From positions 1 to 49,717 of the forward strand of contig SLHA01000025.1 in assembly GCA_007136405.1 (NCBI GenBank): DNA of 49,717 nucleotides, written 5' to 3'. How positions within the stretch are numbered: the stretch's first letter is position 1; each line of letters opens with the position of its first letter. The notes under the pieces are model-generated. The model worked only from the letters and a program-made list of their open reading frames with translations. It had not been told where the DNA came from and searched no databases. The DNA is from Candidatus Latescibacterota bacterium. Lineage in GTDB: Bacteria > Latescibacterota > UBA2968 > UBA8231. Shown piece by piece: positions 39,929-49,644 of the stretch. Both the position numbers and the translations under genes were made by a program.

Positions 39929-41128
39929 TCACCGCCGCGAGCTGTCATACCAGAGCACCAACAGGGCCACCAGGGTTGTGGTTGCACACAAAGCCACATA
40001 GAACCAGAACCCGGCGATCATACCATACGATTGTGCCACGGATGACATGACCAGCGGGAACAGGAAACACCCTACACCACCGGCTGTGGATACCACCCCG
40101 ATCGCCAGTCCCTGTTCGGTGGGAAAATACTGACCTACGAGGACGATGGTCACGGGATACACAGCGGAGAGACCGATACCGGTAACGCCGAACAAGATGG
40201 TGACAACCGGTTCTACGTCGATGTGCAGCGCCAGTGCAAGGAAAAACGTCGACACCGCAGCGAGGATTGCCAGTAAAGGTGCCTGCCTGGTGCTACGGTA
40301 ACCGAATGACAGGACAAGCCGCCCGGCCAGCAGTCCGAACCAGACCACGGATACCATGGCGGCGCCTCGAGCCGGTGATGTATCCAGGACCTGCACGTAG
40401 TATTCGGCGACCCAGTTGGAAACACCTATCTCGACGCCAACGTACATGAGGATGACCAGTGACAGCAACACCAGCAGAGGACGGCGAAGCACCACGTTCA
40501 AGGCGGAGAGGGAAGAATTCCCGGACGATTCAGGTCGCATAGCGGGAAACTGCTGGCGGTAGAGCGCCCAGCTGCCCACCACGCAATACCATGCCAGCCC
40601 CCGGAACAGGCTCTGCCACGCCACCCCCAGATTCAGCAGAAAACTGGTCACCAGCGACGCCAGGATGGCCCCAAGGGGGAAACCAGCGTGCATCAGGTTC
40701 ATCAACCTGCTGCGCCCGGCGCTCTCCATGCGCACCACGCACAGATTGGTCACCACCTCAATGCCCCCTTCACCCAGGCCTATGAGGGCCACGGCCAGCA
40801 GATTGACGCCCATCTCCGGAGTGCGGCCGAACAACATGAAGCCGGCCGCCCTGATCAGCTGCGTGGAAACGATGACAACCCGGGATCCCAGGTGCCGAAC
40901 CAGCAACCCACACACGAAAGTGGAGACGAAATAGCCCACGGCACCGCAACTCATCAACACCCCCATGAACACATAGGTCCAGGCGTAATCCCGCAGTATC
41001 ATGGGCATGATGGCACCGATCAGGACAGCCCCGGCGCCAAAACCGATGAAGTTGACGAAAAGGACGATGAAAAGCCGGCGTCTACCGGTCTCCAATCCAT
41101 GGGCTAGTGCCGGCATACTCCTCGACAT
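39929..41128 (-). CDS. MFS transporter
   Basis: The 399-residue inner-membrane protein has 12 predicted spans in two six-helix halves. The loop after span 2 reads GLLVRHLGSRVVIVS, a variant of the MFS A-motif, and the second half has LAGRLVLSFGYRS in the equivalent position. It resembles FucP/FHS-type sugar symporters in general layout, but no residue fixes the substrate. The start at 41128 begins a short polar leader before the first span; the frame is open to 41317 but that segment is not protein-like. Confidence 0.88.
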   Translation of the reverse strand: MSRSMPALAHGLETGRRRLFIVLFVNFIGFGAGAVLIGAIMPMILRDYAWTYVFMGVLMSCGAVGYFVSTFVCGLLVRHLGSRVVIVSTQLIRAAGFMLFGRTPEMGVNLLAVALIGLGEGGIEVVTNLCVVRMESAGRSRLMNLMHAGFPLGAILASLVTSFLLNLGVAWQSLFRGLAWYCVVGSWALYRQQFPAMRPESSGNSSLSALNVVLRRPLLVLLSLVILMYVGVEIGVSNWVAEYYVQVLDTSPARGAAMVSVVWFGLLAGRLVLSFGYRSTRQAPLLAILAAVSTFFLALALHIDVEPVVTILFGVTGIGLSAVYPVTIVLVGQYFPTEQGLAIGVVSTAGGVGCFLFPLVMSSVAQSYGMIAGFWFYVALCATTTLVALLVLWYDSSRR

Positions 41129-41450
41129 GGTTGCTGGGCGAAGTGCGGCTCGATGCTCCGGGTTGGTGCGACCTGGGCTAATATGCGCATCCGGTGCGAG
41201 CGGACCAACAGGAGGCCTCAGGGTGCCTATGGTGACCGGGCCCCGGCCGAGGGAAGGGCCATCAGCGCAGGCACGCAGGTCCAGCCCGGGTCCGTCCAGA
41301 CTCAGCGAACCCACCATGTCGATTGTAGCAGACGCTCAGAAGTCGCTGGCGCGACAGGCGACGGGCCGGGTGCTGGATCCCTTTCGGCCGCAAGTACGCC
41401 GCCAGTACACCGTGTGCGGATGTGGTGCCAGCCGGTGCCGGGGCATTTGA
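41129..41450. other. Gap between parC and the MFS gene
   Basis: This 322-base region lies upstream of the MFS gene and downstream of parC, both leftward. I saw no convincing promoter, terminator, RNA gene or small ORF in it. Confidence 0.4.
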
Positions 41451-43343
41451 TCACTGCATCCGGCAGGCCTGCACTTCCTTGTCGGTGAGCTTGATCCCCC
41501 TGGCGCGAGCGCTGCGGACGGGATAGCTGTCAACCGGAAAGTCCTCAGTCAGAATGCGCAGGCGCGGTTTGCGTTTGTACTCCAGATGAACCGTCACATC
41601 ATTGTCCGTGGTAAACTTCAGCAGTCTGGCGTCTTCCGGAAGCAGCGCGTAATCCCGGTTGAGCACGAACCGGTCGATACGGCACCGCTTGATGCAGGTG
41701 CTGCCCGATGTATCCCGGTACACGCACGTGAATATCTGCTCTTTGTCGACAAACCCACAGTGAAGCATGCCTTTACCGACATAGAGTTTGTCCGGAACGT
41801 CGATCACCTGGTAGGTAGCGTTTTTGCGGATCACCAGAATGCGGTCATAGGGAGACACATCAAAGAGCGCGGTTCCCGTGCTCACCTGGGACCCCAGATA
41901 GCCGTTGTTGCGATCGTAACGCAACCGCTGCTCCCGCCGTGCCGCCTCACGCACATCCACCTTCTGGAACGAGGTCACCTCCGTGCGCCGGGGAAACTGA
42001 TCGCGGTATTTATCGATAAGCCCTTCCAGGAAACGCACGGCGTAGGCGACGATGTTGTTCAGGTGAAAGTCGATCTCCTGCAGGCGGTCCCGAATTTCCT
42101 GCATTTCCCGCTTGGCCCGGTTGATATCGTACAGCGATATGCGGCGAATGGGGATTTTCAGCAGGGTTTCGACGTCTTCCGGAGTCACCTCCCGCCGGAT
42201 CTGATCTGCGTAGAGCTCCAGTCCGGCGAAAACCGCCTGCACGATTTGCGGCTGGGTGGGCTGGTCCTCGATATCCTTGTAGACCCGGTTCTCGATGAAG
42301 ATCTGCTCCAGCGTTCTGGCATGCAGCCGGTCCTGCAGATGCCCCGCTTCCACCCGCAATTCGGCCGTGAGTATGTCCACCAGGCGATCGACATTGTGCT
42401 GCAAGACCGCCGACGCATCCATCACGAGCGGTTTACCCTGATCTCCAATGAGCACCAGGTTCACGGAGATCGACATCTCGCAATCCGTGAAGGCGTACAG
42501 AGCGTCCATCACCTCCTCGGCGTACACTCCGCGCGGCAGTTTGAGTTCGACCTCCGCCTCATCCGCCGTGAAGTCGCTGATGGAGCCGATCTTCACCTTG
42601 CCCTTCCGCACTGCGTCCTCGATGGAGGCAATCAGGCTCTCTGTGGTGGTGCCGAAAGGGATCTCCCGAATGACGATACGCTTGGGATCACTCGTATCCA
42701 GCCTGGCGCGCACCAGCACTTTGCCATTACCGTCTTCGTAATCCGATATGTCGATCAGGCCGCCGGTGAGGAAATCCGGTATGATCTTGAAGGGCCTGTC
42801 CTGCAGATAGTCGATCTGGGCCTCGAGCAGTTCGATGAGATTGTGCGGCAAAACGCGCGTGGCCATGCCTACCGCGATGCCTTCGGCCCCCTGCGCCAGC
42901 AGCACCGGTAGCTTGGCCGGAAACACCACGGGTTCCTTGTTGCGCCCGTCGTACGATTCCTGATACTCGGTCAGCTCACTGTTGAACAGGGTATCACGGG
43001 CCAGCTGCGTCAATCTGCATTCGATGTAGCGCGCCGCTGCAGCATCATCACCGGTGAGCAGATTGCCGAAGTTTCCCTGCTTCTCGATGAACAGATCCTT
43101 GTTGGCCAGCACGACCAGCGAATCCGGAATGGACTGGTCACCATGAGGATGGTATTTCATGGTGTTTCCCACGACGTTGGCCACCTTGTGGAACTTGCCA
43201 TCGTCTATTTCCCGCAGCGAATGGAGAATGCGACGCTGCACCGGTTTGAGGCCGTCGTCGATGTGCGGTATAGCCCGCTCCTTGATGACGTACGAGGCGT
43301 ACTGGATATAGTTGCTCTCGTAGAGTGCGTCGATGTACGCCAT
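41451..43343 (-). CDS. parC: DNA topoisomerase IV subunit A (ParC-type), short C-terminal domain
   Basis: The 630-residue protein is a type IIA topoisomerase breakage-reunion subunit. ERAIPHIDDGLKPVQRRIL, MKYHPHGDQSI and the catalytic tyrosine Tyr106 in AAARYIECRL are present. Winged-helix and tower domains appear complete. The C-terminal domain (from about residue 480) is short, with about three pinwheel blades rather than the five or six of full-length GyrA/ParC and no GyrA-box (QRRGGKG), so it is a decatenase-type subunit rather than gyrase A. It overlaps the parE stop by one base (TGATG), showing translational coupling. Confidence 0.92.
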   Translation of the reverse strand: MAYIDALYESNYIQYASYVIKERAIPHIDDGLKPVQRRILHSLREIDDGKFHKVANVVGNTMKYHPHGDQSIPDSLVVLANKDLFIEKQGNFGNLLTGDDAAAARYIECRLTQLARDTLFNSELTEYQESYDGRNKEPVVFPAKLPVLLAQGAEGIAVGMATRVLPHNLIELLEAQIDYLQDRPFKIIPDFLTGGLIDISDYEDGNGKVLVRARLDTSDPKRIVIREIPFGTTTESLIASIEDAVRKGKVKIGSISDFTADEAEVELKLPRGVYAEEVMDALYAFTDCEMSISVNLVLIGDQGKPLVMDASAVLQHNVDRLVDILTAELRVEAGHLQDRLHARTLEQIFIENRVYKDIEDQPTQPQIVQAVFAGLELYADQIRREVTPEDVETLLKIPIRRISLYDINRAKREMQEIRDRLQEIDFHLNNIVAYAVRFLEGLIDKYRDQFPRRTEVTSFQKVDVREAARREQRLRYDRNNGYLGSQVSTGTALFDVSPYDRILVIRKNATYQVIDVPDKLYVGKGMLHCGFVDKEQIFTCVYRDTSGSTCIKRCRIDRFVLNRDYALLPEDARLLKFTTDNDVTVHLEYKRKPRLRILTEDFPVDSYPVRSARARGIKLTDKEVQACRMQ

Positions 43344-45190
43344 CAGACCAGATTCTCCATGATATACTCGCGACGTTGCGGGGTATTCTTGCCCATGTAG
43401 AACGACAACGTTTCAGGAACTGCTGACATGGAGCGCACGTCCACCTTCACCAGCCGAATTTCCGGACCGATGAATTGACCGAACTCCCGGGGAGAGATCT
43501 CCCCCAATCCCTTGAACCGGGTAATTTCCGGGGACTTGATCCGTTGCAGGGCAGTATCCCGTTCCTTGATGTTGTAGCAGTAAACCGTCTCCTGTTTGTT
43601 GCGAACCCGAAACAACGGCGTCTCCAGGATGAACAGATGCCCTGCCACAACCAGTTCCTCGAAGTAGTTCAGGAAGAAAGTCAGCAACAGGTTGCGGATG
43701 TGAAACCCGTCCACATCCGCGTCTGTAGCCAGCACCACCCGGTTGTACCGCAGGTTCTGCACATCCTCCTCTATGCCCAGAGCCATCATCAGGTTGTACA
43801 GTTCCTCCGTCCGGTAGATGTCCTTGCGAGAGCGGCCGAACGTATTCTGCGGTTTTCCTCTGATCGTATAGATGGCCTGAGTCTTGGGGTCCCGCGAAGA
43901 CACCAGAGATCCTCCAGCGGACTGCCCTTCGGCGATGAACAGGGTGGATTCCTCTCCGTACTTGCGATCACCACGGTGGTATTTGCAGTCTTTCAACCTG
44001 GGAATCTTGATCTCGATGCGCCGGGCCGCCTCCCTGGCCTCCTTCTTCACCGCATTGAGTTCCTTGCGCAACCGCTCGTTGTGCGCTATGCGCGCCTCCA
44101 GCTTGCTGGCTTCCTCCGGATTCCGGTGCAGGTGATCGGCAACCGCTTCCCGCACCTCGTTGACGATCCACCCCCGGACGTCCGTGTTCCCGAGCTTGTT
44201 CTTGGTCTGGGATTCGAACACGGGATCCTTGATCTTGACCGCAACGACGCCGAAGCAGCCATCGCGCACATCGACACTCTCGTAGTTTTTGCGAAAATAA
44301 CCGTTGATCCCCTTGAACACGCCTTCACGAAAAGCACTCTGATGCGTCCCGCCATCGCTGGTCCACTGGCCGTTGACGAAAGACCGGTAGGCTTCCCCGT
44401 ATGAAGGAATGTGCGTCACGGCAAACTCGATGTGCTGTCCCTTGTAGTACGCGGGCTGGTATACCACGTTGTCCCCCACCTCACCCCGCAACAGGTCCAG
44501 CAGCCCCTGTTTGGACTCGAACTTCTGCTCACCGTTCAACACCAGACGCAGGCCGCTGTTGAGGCAGGCATAGATCCACAGACGTTTCTGAACGAACTCC
44601 CGGTTGAACTCATACTCGCCGAAAACTTCCTCGTCCGGCACAAATTCGATGCGCGTTCCATCAGGCTCATGGGCGGCAGCGCCCTTCTTGATCTGGGACT
44701 GGAGACGGCCGCGTTCGAACACGGTGTCGGCAAAATGGCCATCGCGGTAGGCGGTTGCACGGAAATAGACCGACAACGCGTTCACCGCCTTGGTTCCTAC
44801 ACCGTTGAGACCCACACTGAACTGGTAGACATCATCGTTGTATTTGGCTCCGGTATTGATTACGGACACACACTCCACCAGTTTGCCCAGCGGGATACCG
44901 CTGCCGTAGTCCCGTACCGTGATCCGGCTGCCCTTGATGTCCACATCGATCTGCTTGCCGTGACCGGTGATGAATTCGTCGACGGCGTTGTCGATCACCT
45001 CCTTGAGCAGTACGTATATGCCGTCATCCGGGTCACTCCCGTCCCCCAAGCGTCCGATATACATGCCAGTACGCAGACGGATGTGCTCCAGGGAACTGAG
45101 CGTCTTGATCGTGCTCTCGTCATACTGGTGGCCGTTTCGGGGCGTGCGGGAAGGTCTGCCGTTGTTACCGCCCTTGCCGTTTGCGCTCAT
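43343..45190 (-). CDS. parE: DNA topoisomerase IV subunit B (ParE-type)
   Basis: The 615-residue ATPase subunit has a GHKL nucleotide-binding domain (EVIDNAVDEF, DYGSGIP, GLNGVGTKAVNALS), a transducer domain and a TOPRIM domain (EGQSAGG, ATDADVDGFHIRNLLL). It supplies ATP-driven gate closure to ParC for chromosome decatenation. The start at 45190 begins a short basic leader; the open frame to 45463 is rejected because the extra 91 residues do not resemble the family and cross a hairpin. An inverted repeat at 45224-45246 lies in its leader. Confidence 0.93.
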   Translation of the reverse strand: MSANGKGGNNGRPSRTPRNGHQYDESTIKTLSSLEHIRLRTGMYIGRLGDGSDPDDGIYVLLKEVIDNAVDEFITGHGKQIDVDIKGSRITVRDYGSGIPLGKLVECVSVINTGAKYNDDVYQFSVGLNGVGTKAVNALSVYFRATAYRDGHFADTVFERGRLQSQIKKGAAAHEPDGTRIEFVPDEEVFGEYEFNREFVQKRLWIYACLNSGLRLVLNGEQKFESKQGLLDLLRGEVGDNVVYQPAYYKGQHIEFAVTHIPSYGEAYRSFVNGQWTSDGGTHQSAFREGVFKGINGYFRKNYESVDVRDGCFGVVAVKIKDPVFESQTKNKLGNTDVRGWIVNEVREAVADHLHRNPEEASKLEARIAHNERLRKELNAVKKEAREAARRIEIKIPRLKDCKYHRGDRKYGEESTLFIAEGQSAGGSLVSSRDPKTQAIYTIRGKPQNTFGRSRKDIYRTEELYNLMMALGIEEDVQNLRYNRVVLATDADVDGFHIRNLLLTFFLNYFEELVVAGHLFILETPLFRVRNKQETVYCYNIKERDTALQRIKSPEITRFKGLGEISPREFGQFIGPEIRLVKVDVRSMSAVPETLSFYMGKNTPQRREYIMENLV

Positions 45191-45633
45191 CTCTTGTCCT
45201 GTTTGTCTGTAACGAGGGATCACCTGCACCAGTGGCGCTGGTGCAGATGCTACGCAGTGTTGCCGGGTGTGGGCGCGTTCGGGATAAGCCCCGCCGCTGC
45301 ATCGCCCGACCCGAGGCTGTAATCCGGCCGGATATGCCGCTTGAGGACCACTGGGGAGAGGGGAAGCGGCCTGCGCCTGAACAGGCCCCGCCGTCAGCGT
45401 TGAGATGGTTACACGCCACCGCGGCCGGAGCTGGGCCGGCGCAACTCTGGTGCACACGGGCACGTACCGCCATACGGCAGCTAAGATACGAAAAACCCGT
45501 CTATCTGTCCATGAAGTATAGTGAACCTATGGGCATCTATCAAGCGCGCCCGCGCTTGAAAAGGCCGGGCCGGTTCCGACGGCGCCAGCCTTGCCCAGAG
45601 GACATCAGTGTCGGGTCATCACGTCGCGGTCCA
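45191..45633. other. Region between the DEAD-box gene and parE
   Basis: This 443-base gap between two leftward genes contains the parE leader hairpin (45224-45246) and a second hairpin, TCAAGCGCG/CGCGCTTGA at 45540-45559, about 75 bases after the DEAD-box stop. The second hairpin has no T tract but may close that transcript. No reliable promoter or ORF was found. Confidence 0.45.
45224..45246 (-). promoter_or_regulatory. Perfect inverted repeat in the parE leader
   Basis: CTGCACCAG and CTGGTGCAG form a perfect 9-bp inverted repeat with a five-base loop, about 35 bases upstream of the parE ATG. It could be an operator or an mRNA hairpin. Confidence 0.45.
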
Positions 45634-46833
45634 TCACGTCCGGCTGCCGCTCCGTCCGGGGCTCCGCCGGCGCCGGCTGTGCGGCCGCCCTGACTGGCCG
45701 GCGCTTGATGGCAGATTGACGATGTCCGGTGCCCGACCGTCCCACACCGGGTCGATGTGGTTGGTCTGCAGAATGTTCTTCAGGTCAGTAAGGTCCCGGT
45801 CACCGACAAACGTAAGCGCGGTGCCCACCCTTCCCATGCGGCCGGCCCGCCCTGTCCTGTGCGTGTAGATATCGGCATTACGGGGAAAGTCGAAGTTGAT
45901 GACATGGGATACGTGGCTGAAATCCAGCCCTCTGCCAGCCACATCTGTTGCCACCATCAACCGCACCTTCTTCTGGCGGAAACGCTGGAATATGGACGTG
46001 CGGCGATTCTGATCCAGCCCTCCGTGGATGACCTCCAGAGAACCGACATGCCCCTGAAGCTGCCGGTGCAGGTCAGAGGCCTTGGCGCGTGAATTGCAGA
46101 AGAGTATGGCCTGCTGCACGCCTTCACCCTGCAGGTAACCGACCAGCGTGTCCAGCCGCAGGTTACGCCCCACGTGCCAAAAGCGGTGTTCCAGAGACTG
46201 CGGTGCCACCTGATCCCGGTTGAGCTGCACCGTGACCGGATCCCGCAGATACCGTTCTGCCAGTTTCCTGATCTGGCCGGACATGGTAGCCGAAAACAGC
46301 AACGTCTGGTGCTGATGTACCATACAATCCATGATAAAGTCGAGGTCTTCGACAAAGCCCATCTTGAGCATTTCGTCGGCCTCGTCCACCACCACCGAAC
46401 GTACATGGCTGAGATCCAGCCGGTCATTCCAGATCAGATCGATGAGCCTTCCGGGCGTGGCCACCAGAACATGCACGCCATGCCGCAGCTTGGCCCGTTG
46501 TATGGACATGTCGAATCCACCATACACGGCGAATGGTATCACACCTGAGTGGCAGGCGACATCGTCGACTGCCTGAACATATTGCAGGGCCAGTTCGCGG
46601 GTGGGAACAAGGATCAATACCTGAATGCTCCTGTCCTCCGTGTGGACCTGGTTGACCAGCGGGATGGAGCATGCCCCGGTCTTGCCGGATCCGGTTTCGG
46701 CCAGGCCGATCACATCGAGGCCAGCCAGGATCTTGGGGATGGTTTCCGCCTGAATGGGAGTCAGCTCATGGAATCCCATGTCGGCCACAGCTTGTTCGAT
46801 TTCGGTTTGCAGCTTGAGTTCGTTAAACTTCAT
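45634..46833 (-). CDS. DEAD-box ATP-dependent RNA helicase
   Basis: The 399-residue protein has all core helicase motifs in order: GFHELTPIQAETIP (Q motif), AETGSGKTG, PTRELALQ, TPGRLIDL, VDEADEML, SATMS, ILFCNSRA, TDVAGRGLD and HRTGRAGRMG. A basic, arginine-rich tail (HSRRRRSPGRSGSR) follows and probably binds RNA. It is closest to the RhlE/CshA/DeaD type used in ribosome assembly or mRNA decay; the exact subgroup is unclear. A good promoter lies about 70 bases upstream. Confidence 0.95.
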   Translation of the reverse strand: MKFNELKLQTEIEQAVADMGFHELTPIQAETIPKILAGLDVIGLAETGSGKTGACSIPLVNQVHTEDRSIQVLILVPTRELALQYVQAVDDVACHSGVIPFAVYGGFDMSIQRAKLRHGVHVLVATPGRLIDLIWNDRLDLSHVRSVVVDEADEMLKMGFVEDLDFIMDCMVHQHQTLLFSATMSGQIRKLAERYLRDPVTVQLNRDQVAPQSLEHRFWHVGRNLRLDTLVGYLQGEGVQQAILFCNSRAKASDLHRQLQGHVGSLEVIHGGLDQNRRTSIFQRFRQKKVRLMVATDVAGRGLDFSHVSHVINFDFPRNADIYTHRTGRAGRMGRVGTALTFVGDRDLTDLKNILQTNHIDPVWDGRAPDIVNLPSSAGQSGRPHSRRRRSPGRSGSRT

Positions 46834-46904
46834 CGCTCGCTCGCGTTTGAGGATTGAATGCGCCCTGGGTTCCCGAGTGAAACGCTTTTCAGGGTAATTA
46901 AATG

Positions 46905-46932
46905 AATATAAGCAAGTTTCTATTCATGACAA
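46905..46932 (-). promoter_or_regulatory. Sigma-70-type promoter of the DEAD-box gene
   Basis: On the minus strand TTGTCA (46932-46927) and TATATT (46910-46905) are spaced by 16 bases, each matching five of six consensus positions. An ATGAATA/TATTCAT inverted repeat (46902-46908 and 46921-46927) spans the promoter and may be an operator. Confidence 0.6.
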
Positions 46933-46981
46933 TGCCTTCTTGGAGGCAAACCGCGTTCGGCGCTTCTCTGGCGGGAGTAGT

Positions 46982-47042
46982 CCGGCCAACGGCCGGAGGG
47001 TGCCTGGCAGCAATTGCGCCGGCGGGCCCATTGTTTTTATTT
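46982..47042 (+). promoter_or_regulatory. gltX leader with palindrome and terminator-like hairpin
   Basis: CCGGCC-AAC-GGCCGG at 46982-46996 is followed at 47011-47033 by a weaker hairpin (CAAT...GCC-ggcg-GGC...ATTG) and the T-rich TTTTTATTT at 47034-47042, about 70 bases before the gltX ATG. The second GGCCGG could instead pair with the CCGGC at about 47019, so alternative structures are possible, as in an attenuator. Confidence 0.35.
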
Positions 47043-47109
47043 CTCCGCCCACACCGTTCGCCGCGCACTTCGCACGGCTTCTTTCCAACCTCCATGATGC
47101 AGGATCGTC

Positions 47110-48594
47110 ATGTCTGTTGTTCGCGTCCGCGTCGCCCCCTCGCCCACGGGACCACCTCATGTGGGCACCGCCTACATCGCTTTGTTCAACCTCGCTTTCG
47201 CTCGTCGCCATGGCGGCACCTTCATCCTGCGTATGGAGGACACGGACCAGAGCCGTTCCCGGCCGGAATTCGAGAAACAGGTCATGGAGGCACTGCGCTG
47301 GTTGGGGCTGGACTGGGACGAAGGACCGGATTGCGGCGGTCCCTTTGGTCCCTATCGCCAAAGCGAGCGCCTGGAACTGTATGCACGCCACGCCAAGGTG
47401 CTGGTCGAGCACGGACACGCCTACCGGTGTTTCTGCACTCCGGATCGGCTGGCCGCCAGCCGCGATGCCCAGAGGAAGGCGGGAGCGGTATCAGGATACG
47501 ACGGCCATTGCCGGGATCTGTCCACCGATGAAGTGCAAAAGCGGCTGGCCCGCGGTGAGCCTCACGTCGTGCGTATGCGCGTACCCGTCACGGGAACCTG
47601 CCAGGTGAACGATGTTCTGCGCACCCCCGTCACCTTTGATTACGCCCGTCTTGATGACCAGGTTCTGCTCAAATCCGATGGCTTCCCCACCTACCATCTG
47701 GCCGTGGTGGTGGACGACCACTTGATGGGCATCAGCCATATCATCCGTGGCGAGGAATGGATAAACTCGGCGCCCAAGCATCTGCTGCTGTACGACTGGC
47801 TGGGATGGCCCCCTCCCAAGTATGCCCACCTGCCTCTGCTGTTGAACCCGGATGGCTCCAAGATGTCCAAACGCCGCAATCCGACCTCCATCGGCTACTA
47901 CCGGAAGGCGGGTTATCTGGGGCCGGCTCTGCTCAACTACCTCGCGCTGATGGCCTATCCGCCGTTGACAGAAGACGAAAAATTCCCGTTCACCGAACTC
48001 TGCCGGACATTCGACCTGCAGCGCACCAACCTGGGCGGATCCATCTTCGATCTGGACAAGCTGAACTGGTTGAACGGCCGGTATGTCCGGGAGAGCATGA
48101 GTGACGCGCAACTGCTTCAGACCCTCAGAGAATGGTTGGTCAACGACGACTATCTTGGAGCGATCATCCCACTGCTCAAACCCCGCATGGAAACTCTGGG
48201 GGATTTCATGCCCAAAGCGGCCTTCTTCTTCGCGCGCCAGGTGCAACCATCGGTGGATGAGCTGGTACCGAAGAAGCGCAGTGCCGAAGACGTCCTGGCC
48301 ATGCTGCAGACGGTGGTCTGGGCCCTGGAAGGGATCGCGGCCTGGAACCGGGAAACCACTGAAGCCGCCATTCGTGCGGTGGCGGCATACTGGGACTGGC
48401 CGGTCAGGGATGTCACCGTACCGTTGACCGCAGCCGTGTCAGGCAGTCGCGTCGGGCCGCCGCTGTTCGAGTCCATCGCCCTGCTGGGCCTGGACCTCAC
48501 CCGGATGCGCCTGATGGAGGCCATGCACACTCTGGGAGGAATATCCAAGAAAAAGATGACCAAACTGGAAAAATCCTGGCAGCAGAGGAGTTGA
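47110..48594 (+). CDS. gltX: Glutamyl-tRNA synthetase
   Basis: The 494-residue class I enzyme charges tRNA-Glu, and possibly tRNA-Gln if the organism uses the transamidation route. The HIGH-type motif is RVAPSPTGPPHVGTAY with HVGT, DTDQSRSRPE marks the GlxRS type, and the KMSKS-type motif is SKMSKRRNPTS, where the final serine of the signature is Arg. The alpha-helical anticodon-binding region follows to the C-terminus. AGGA before ATG 47110 supports the start. An aldo/keto reductase gene overlaps its end region. Confidence 0.96.
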   Translation: MSVVRVRVAPSPTGPPHVGTAYIALFNLAFARRHGGTFILRMEDTDQSRSRPEFEKQVMEALRWLGLDWDEGPDCGGPFGPYRQSERLELYARHAKVLVEHGHAYRCFCTPDRLAASRDAQRKAGAVSGYDGHCRDLSTDEVQKRLARGEPHVVRMRVPVTGTCQVNDVLRTPVTFDYARLDDQVLLKSDGFPTYHLAVVVDDHLMGISHIIRGEEWINSAPKHLLLYDWLGWPPPKYAHLPLLLNPDGSKMSKRRNPTSIGYYRKAGYLGPALLNYLALMAYPPLTEDEKFPFTELCRTFDLQRTNLGGSIFDLDKLNWLNGRYVRESMSDAQLLQTLREWLVNDDYLGAIIPLLKPRMETLGDFMPKAAFFFARQVQPSVDELVPKKRSAEDVLAMLQTVVWALEGIAAWNRETTEAAIRAVAAYWDWPVRDVTVPLTAAVSGSRVGPPLFESIALLGLDLTRMRLMEAMHTLGGISKKKMTKLEKSWQQRS

Positions 48595-48599
48595 TACGC

Positions 48600-49445
48600 A
48601 TGCACTATGCCACGATGGGAAACACGGGTCTGCGCGTCAGCCGCGTCGGCCTGGGCACGGACATCAGACTGGACCCGGCACAGTTCCTGCCGGTTCTGCA
48701 CCGCGCCACGGAACTGGGCGTGAACTTCGTCGACACAGACTACTCGTACACCTACGACCGCGCGGATGGCTCCCACGGTCGTTCCTGGGAAGCCGTCCGG
48801 CAGTGGCTGGACGGACAAGACCGGAGCCGGGTGGTTCTGGCCGCCAAGACCTATGACCCCAGCCCGGACGGGGCTTACGCTCATGTGCTGGAGTCGCTGG
48901 AGGGCATGCACACGGACTACCTTGATGTGTTCATGCTGCACGGCCTCAACACCATGGACGACTGGGACCGATTCCGTCCCGCCTTGGAGGGATGCGCGCG
49001 AGCCCGGGATGAAGGCCTGGTACGGCACCTCGGATTGTCCACACACACCGTGACCATGGCGCGTGAAGCCGCCCGGCATCCCGAGCTGGAAGTGTTGCTG
49101 GTCACGCTGAACGCCACCGGAAAAGTGATGAAGCGCTCAGGCACGCCGGCCGAAATGCAGCTGGCCATGCGCGAACTCTGCCGACAGGGGCGCGGGGTGT
49201 ATATCATGAAGGCACTGGCCCGGGGACGCGTCTTCACGGACCAGGAGCAACTGGTGGCGGCAGGCTCACCGAGCCCGCTGAGCCACGCCGACGTCGAACG
49301 CGCCCTGACGTATGTATTCCAGTGTCCGCACGCCCACTCCGTGACCATCGGCATGCGGACGGTTGCGGAGCTGGAAGAGAATGTGGCCATCGCCGACCAG
49401 GTGGACGAGGCCGCCGGCTACTGGGAGCGGGGCACGGCAGCTTAG
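48600..49445 (+). CDS. Aldo/keto reductase
   Basis: The 281-residue (beta/alpha)8 oxidoreductase carries the catalytic set: aspartate and tyrosine in VDTDYSYTYDRADG, lysine in LAAKTYDP and histidine in VFMLHGL. These enzymes reduce carbonyls with NAD(P)H; the substrate is unknown. The start at ATG 48600 is chosen because AGGAG inside the end of gltX lies nine bases before it; a TTG three codons earlier overlaps the gltX stop. It is therefore co-transcribed with gltX. Confidence 0.88.
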   Translation: MHYATMGNTGLRVSRVGLGTDIRLDPAQFLPVLHRATELGVNFVDTDYSYTYDRADGSHGRSWEAVRQWLDGQDRSRVVLAAKTYDPSPDGAYAHVLESLEGMHTDYLDVFMLHGLNTMDDWDRFRPALEGCARARDEGLVRHLGLSTHTVTMAREAARHPELEVLLVTLNATGKVMKRSGTPAEMQLAMRELCRQGRGVYIMKALARGRVFTDQEQLVAAGSPSPLSHADVERALTYVFQCPHAHSVTIGMRTVAELEENVAIADQVDEAAGYWERGTAA

Positions 49446-49464
49446 AAGGGTTGCGGCGCCTCCC

Positions 49465-49480
49465 GGCCCCTTCAGGGGCC
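49465..49480 (+). terminator. Weak hairpin after the aldo/keto reductase gene
   Basis: GGCCCC-ttca-GGGGCC is a 6-bp GC-only stem with a tetraloop, about 20 bases after the stop. No T tract follows, so terminator function is only possible. Confidence 0.35.
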
Positions 49481-49644
49481 CGAAGACCGCGCTGCGAGCG
49501 GGATGAAAGGTCCAGGGCAACGCCGCGTAATCGGGTGGCGGGGGCCGGGGCCATGAGGAGCCCGTGACCGTGCTGCGAGCGCGAGCTTCAGCCTGGAGCC
49601 AGCGGCCGCGTACAAGCCCGCGCCCTTCCCGGAGGGGGGGTTGT

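Noticed and set aside
41586-42911. 441-codon plus-strand open frame
   Set aside because: Antisense shadow of parC; no family resemblance.
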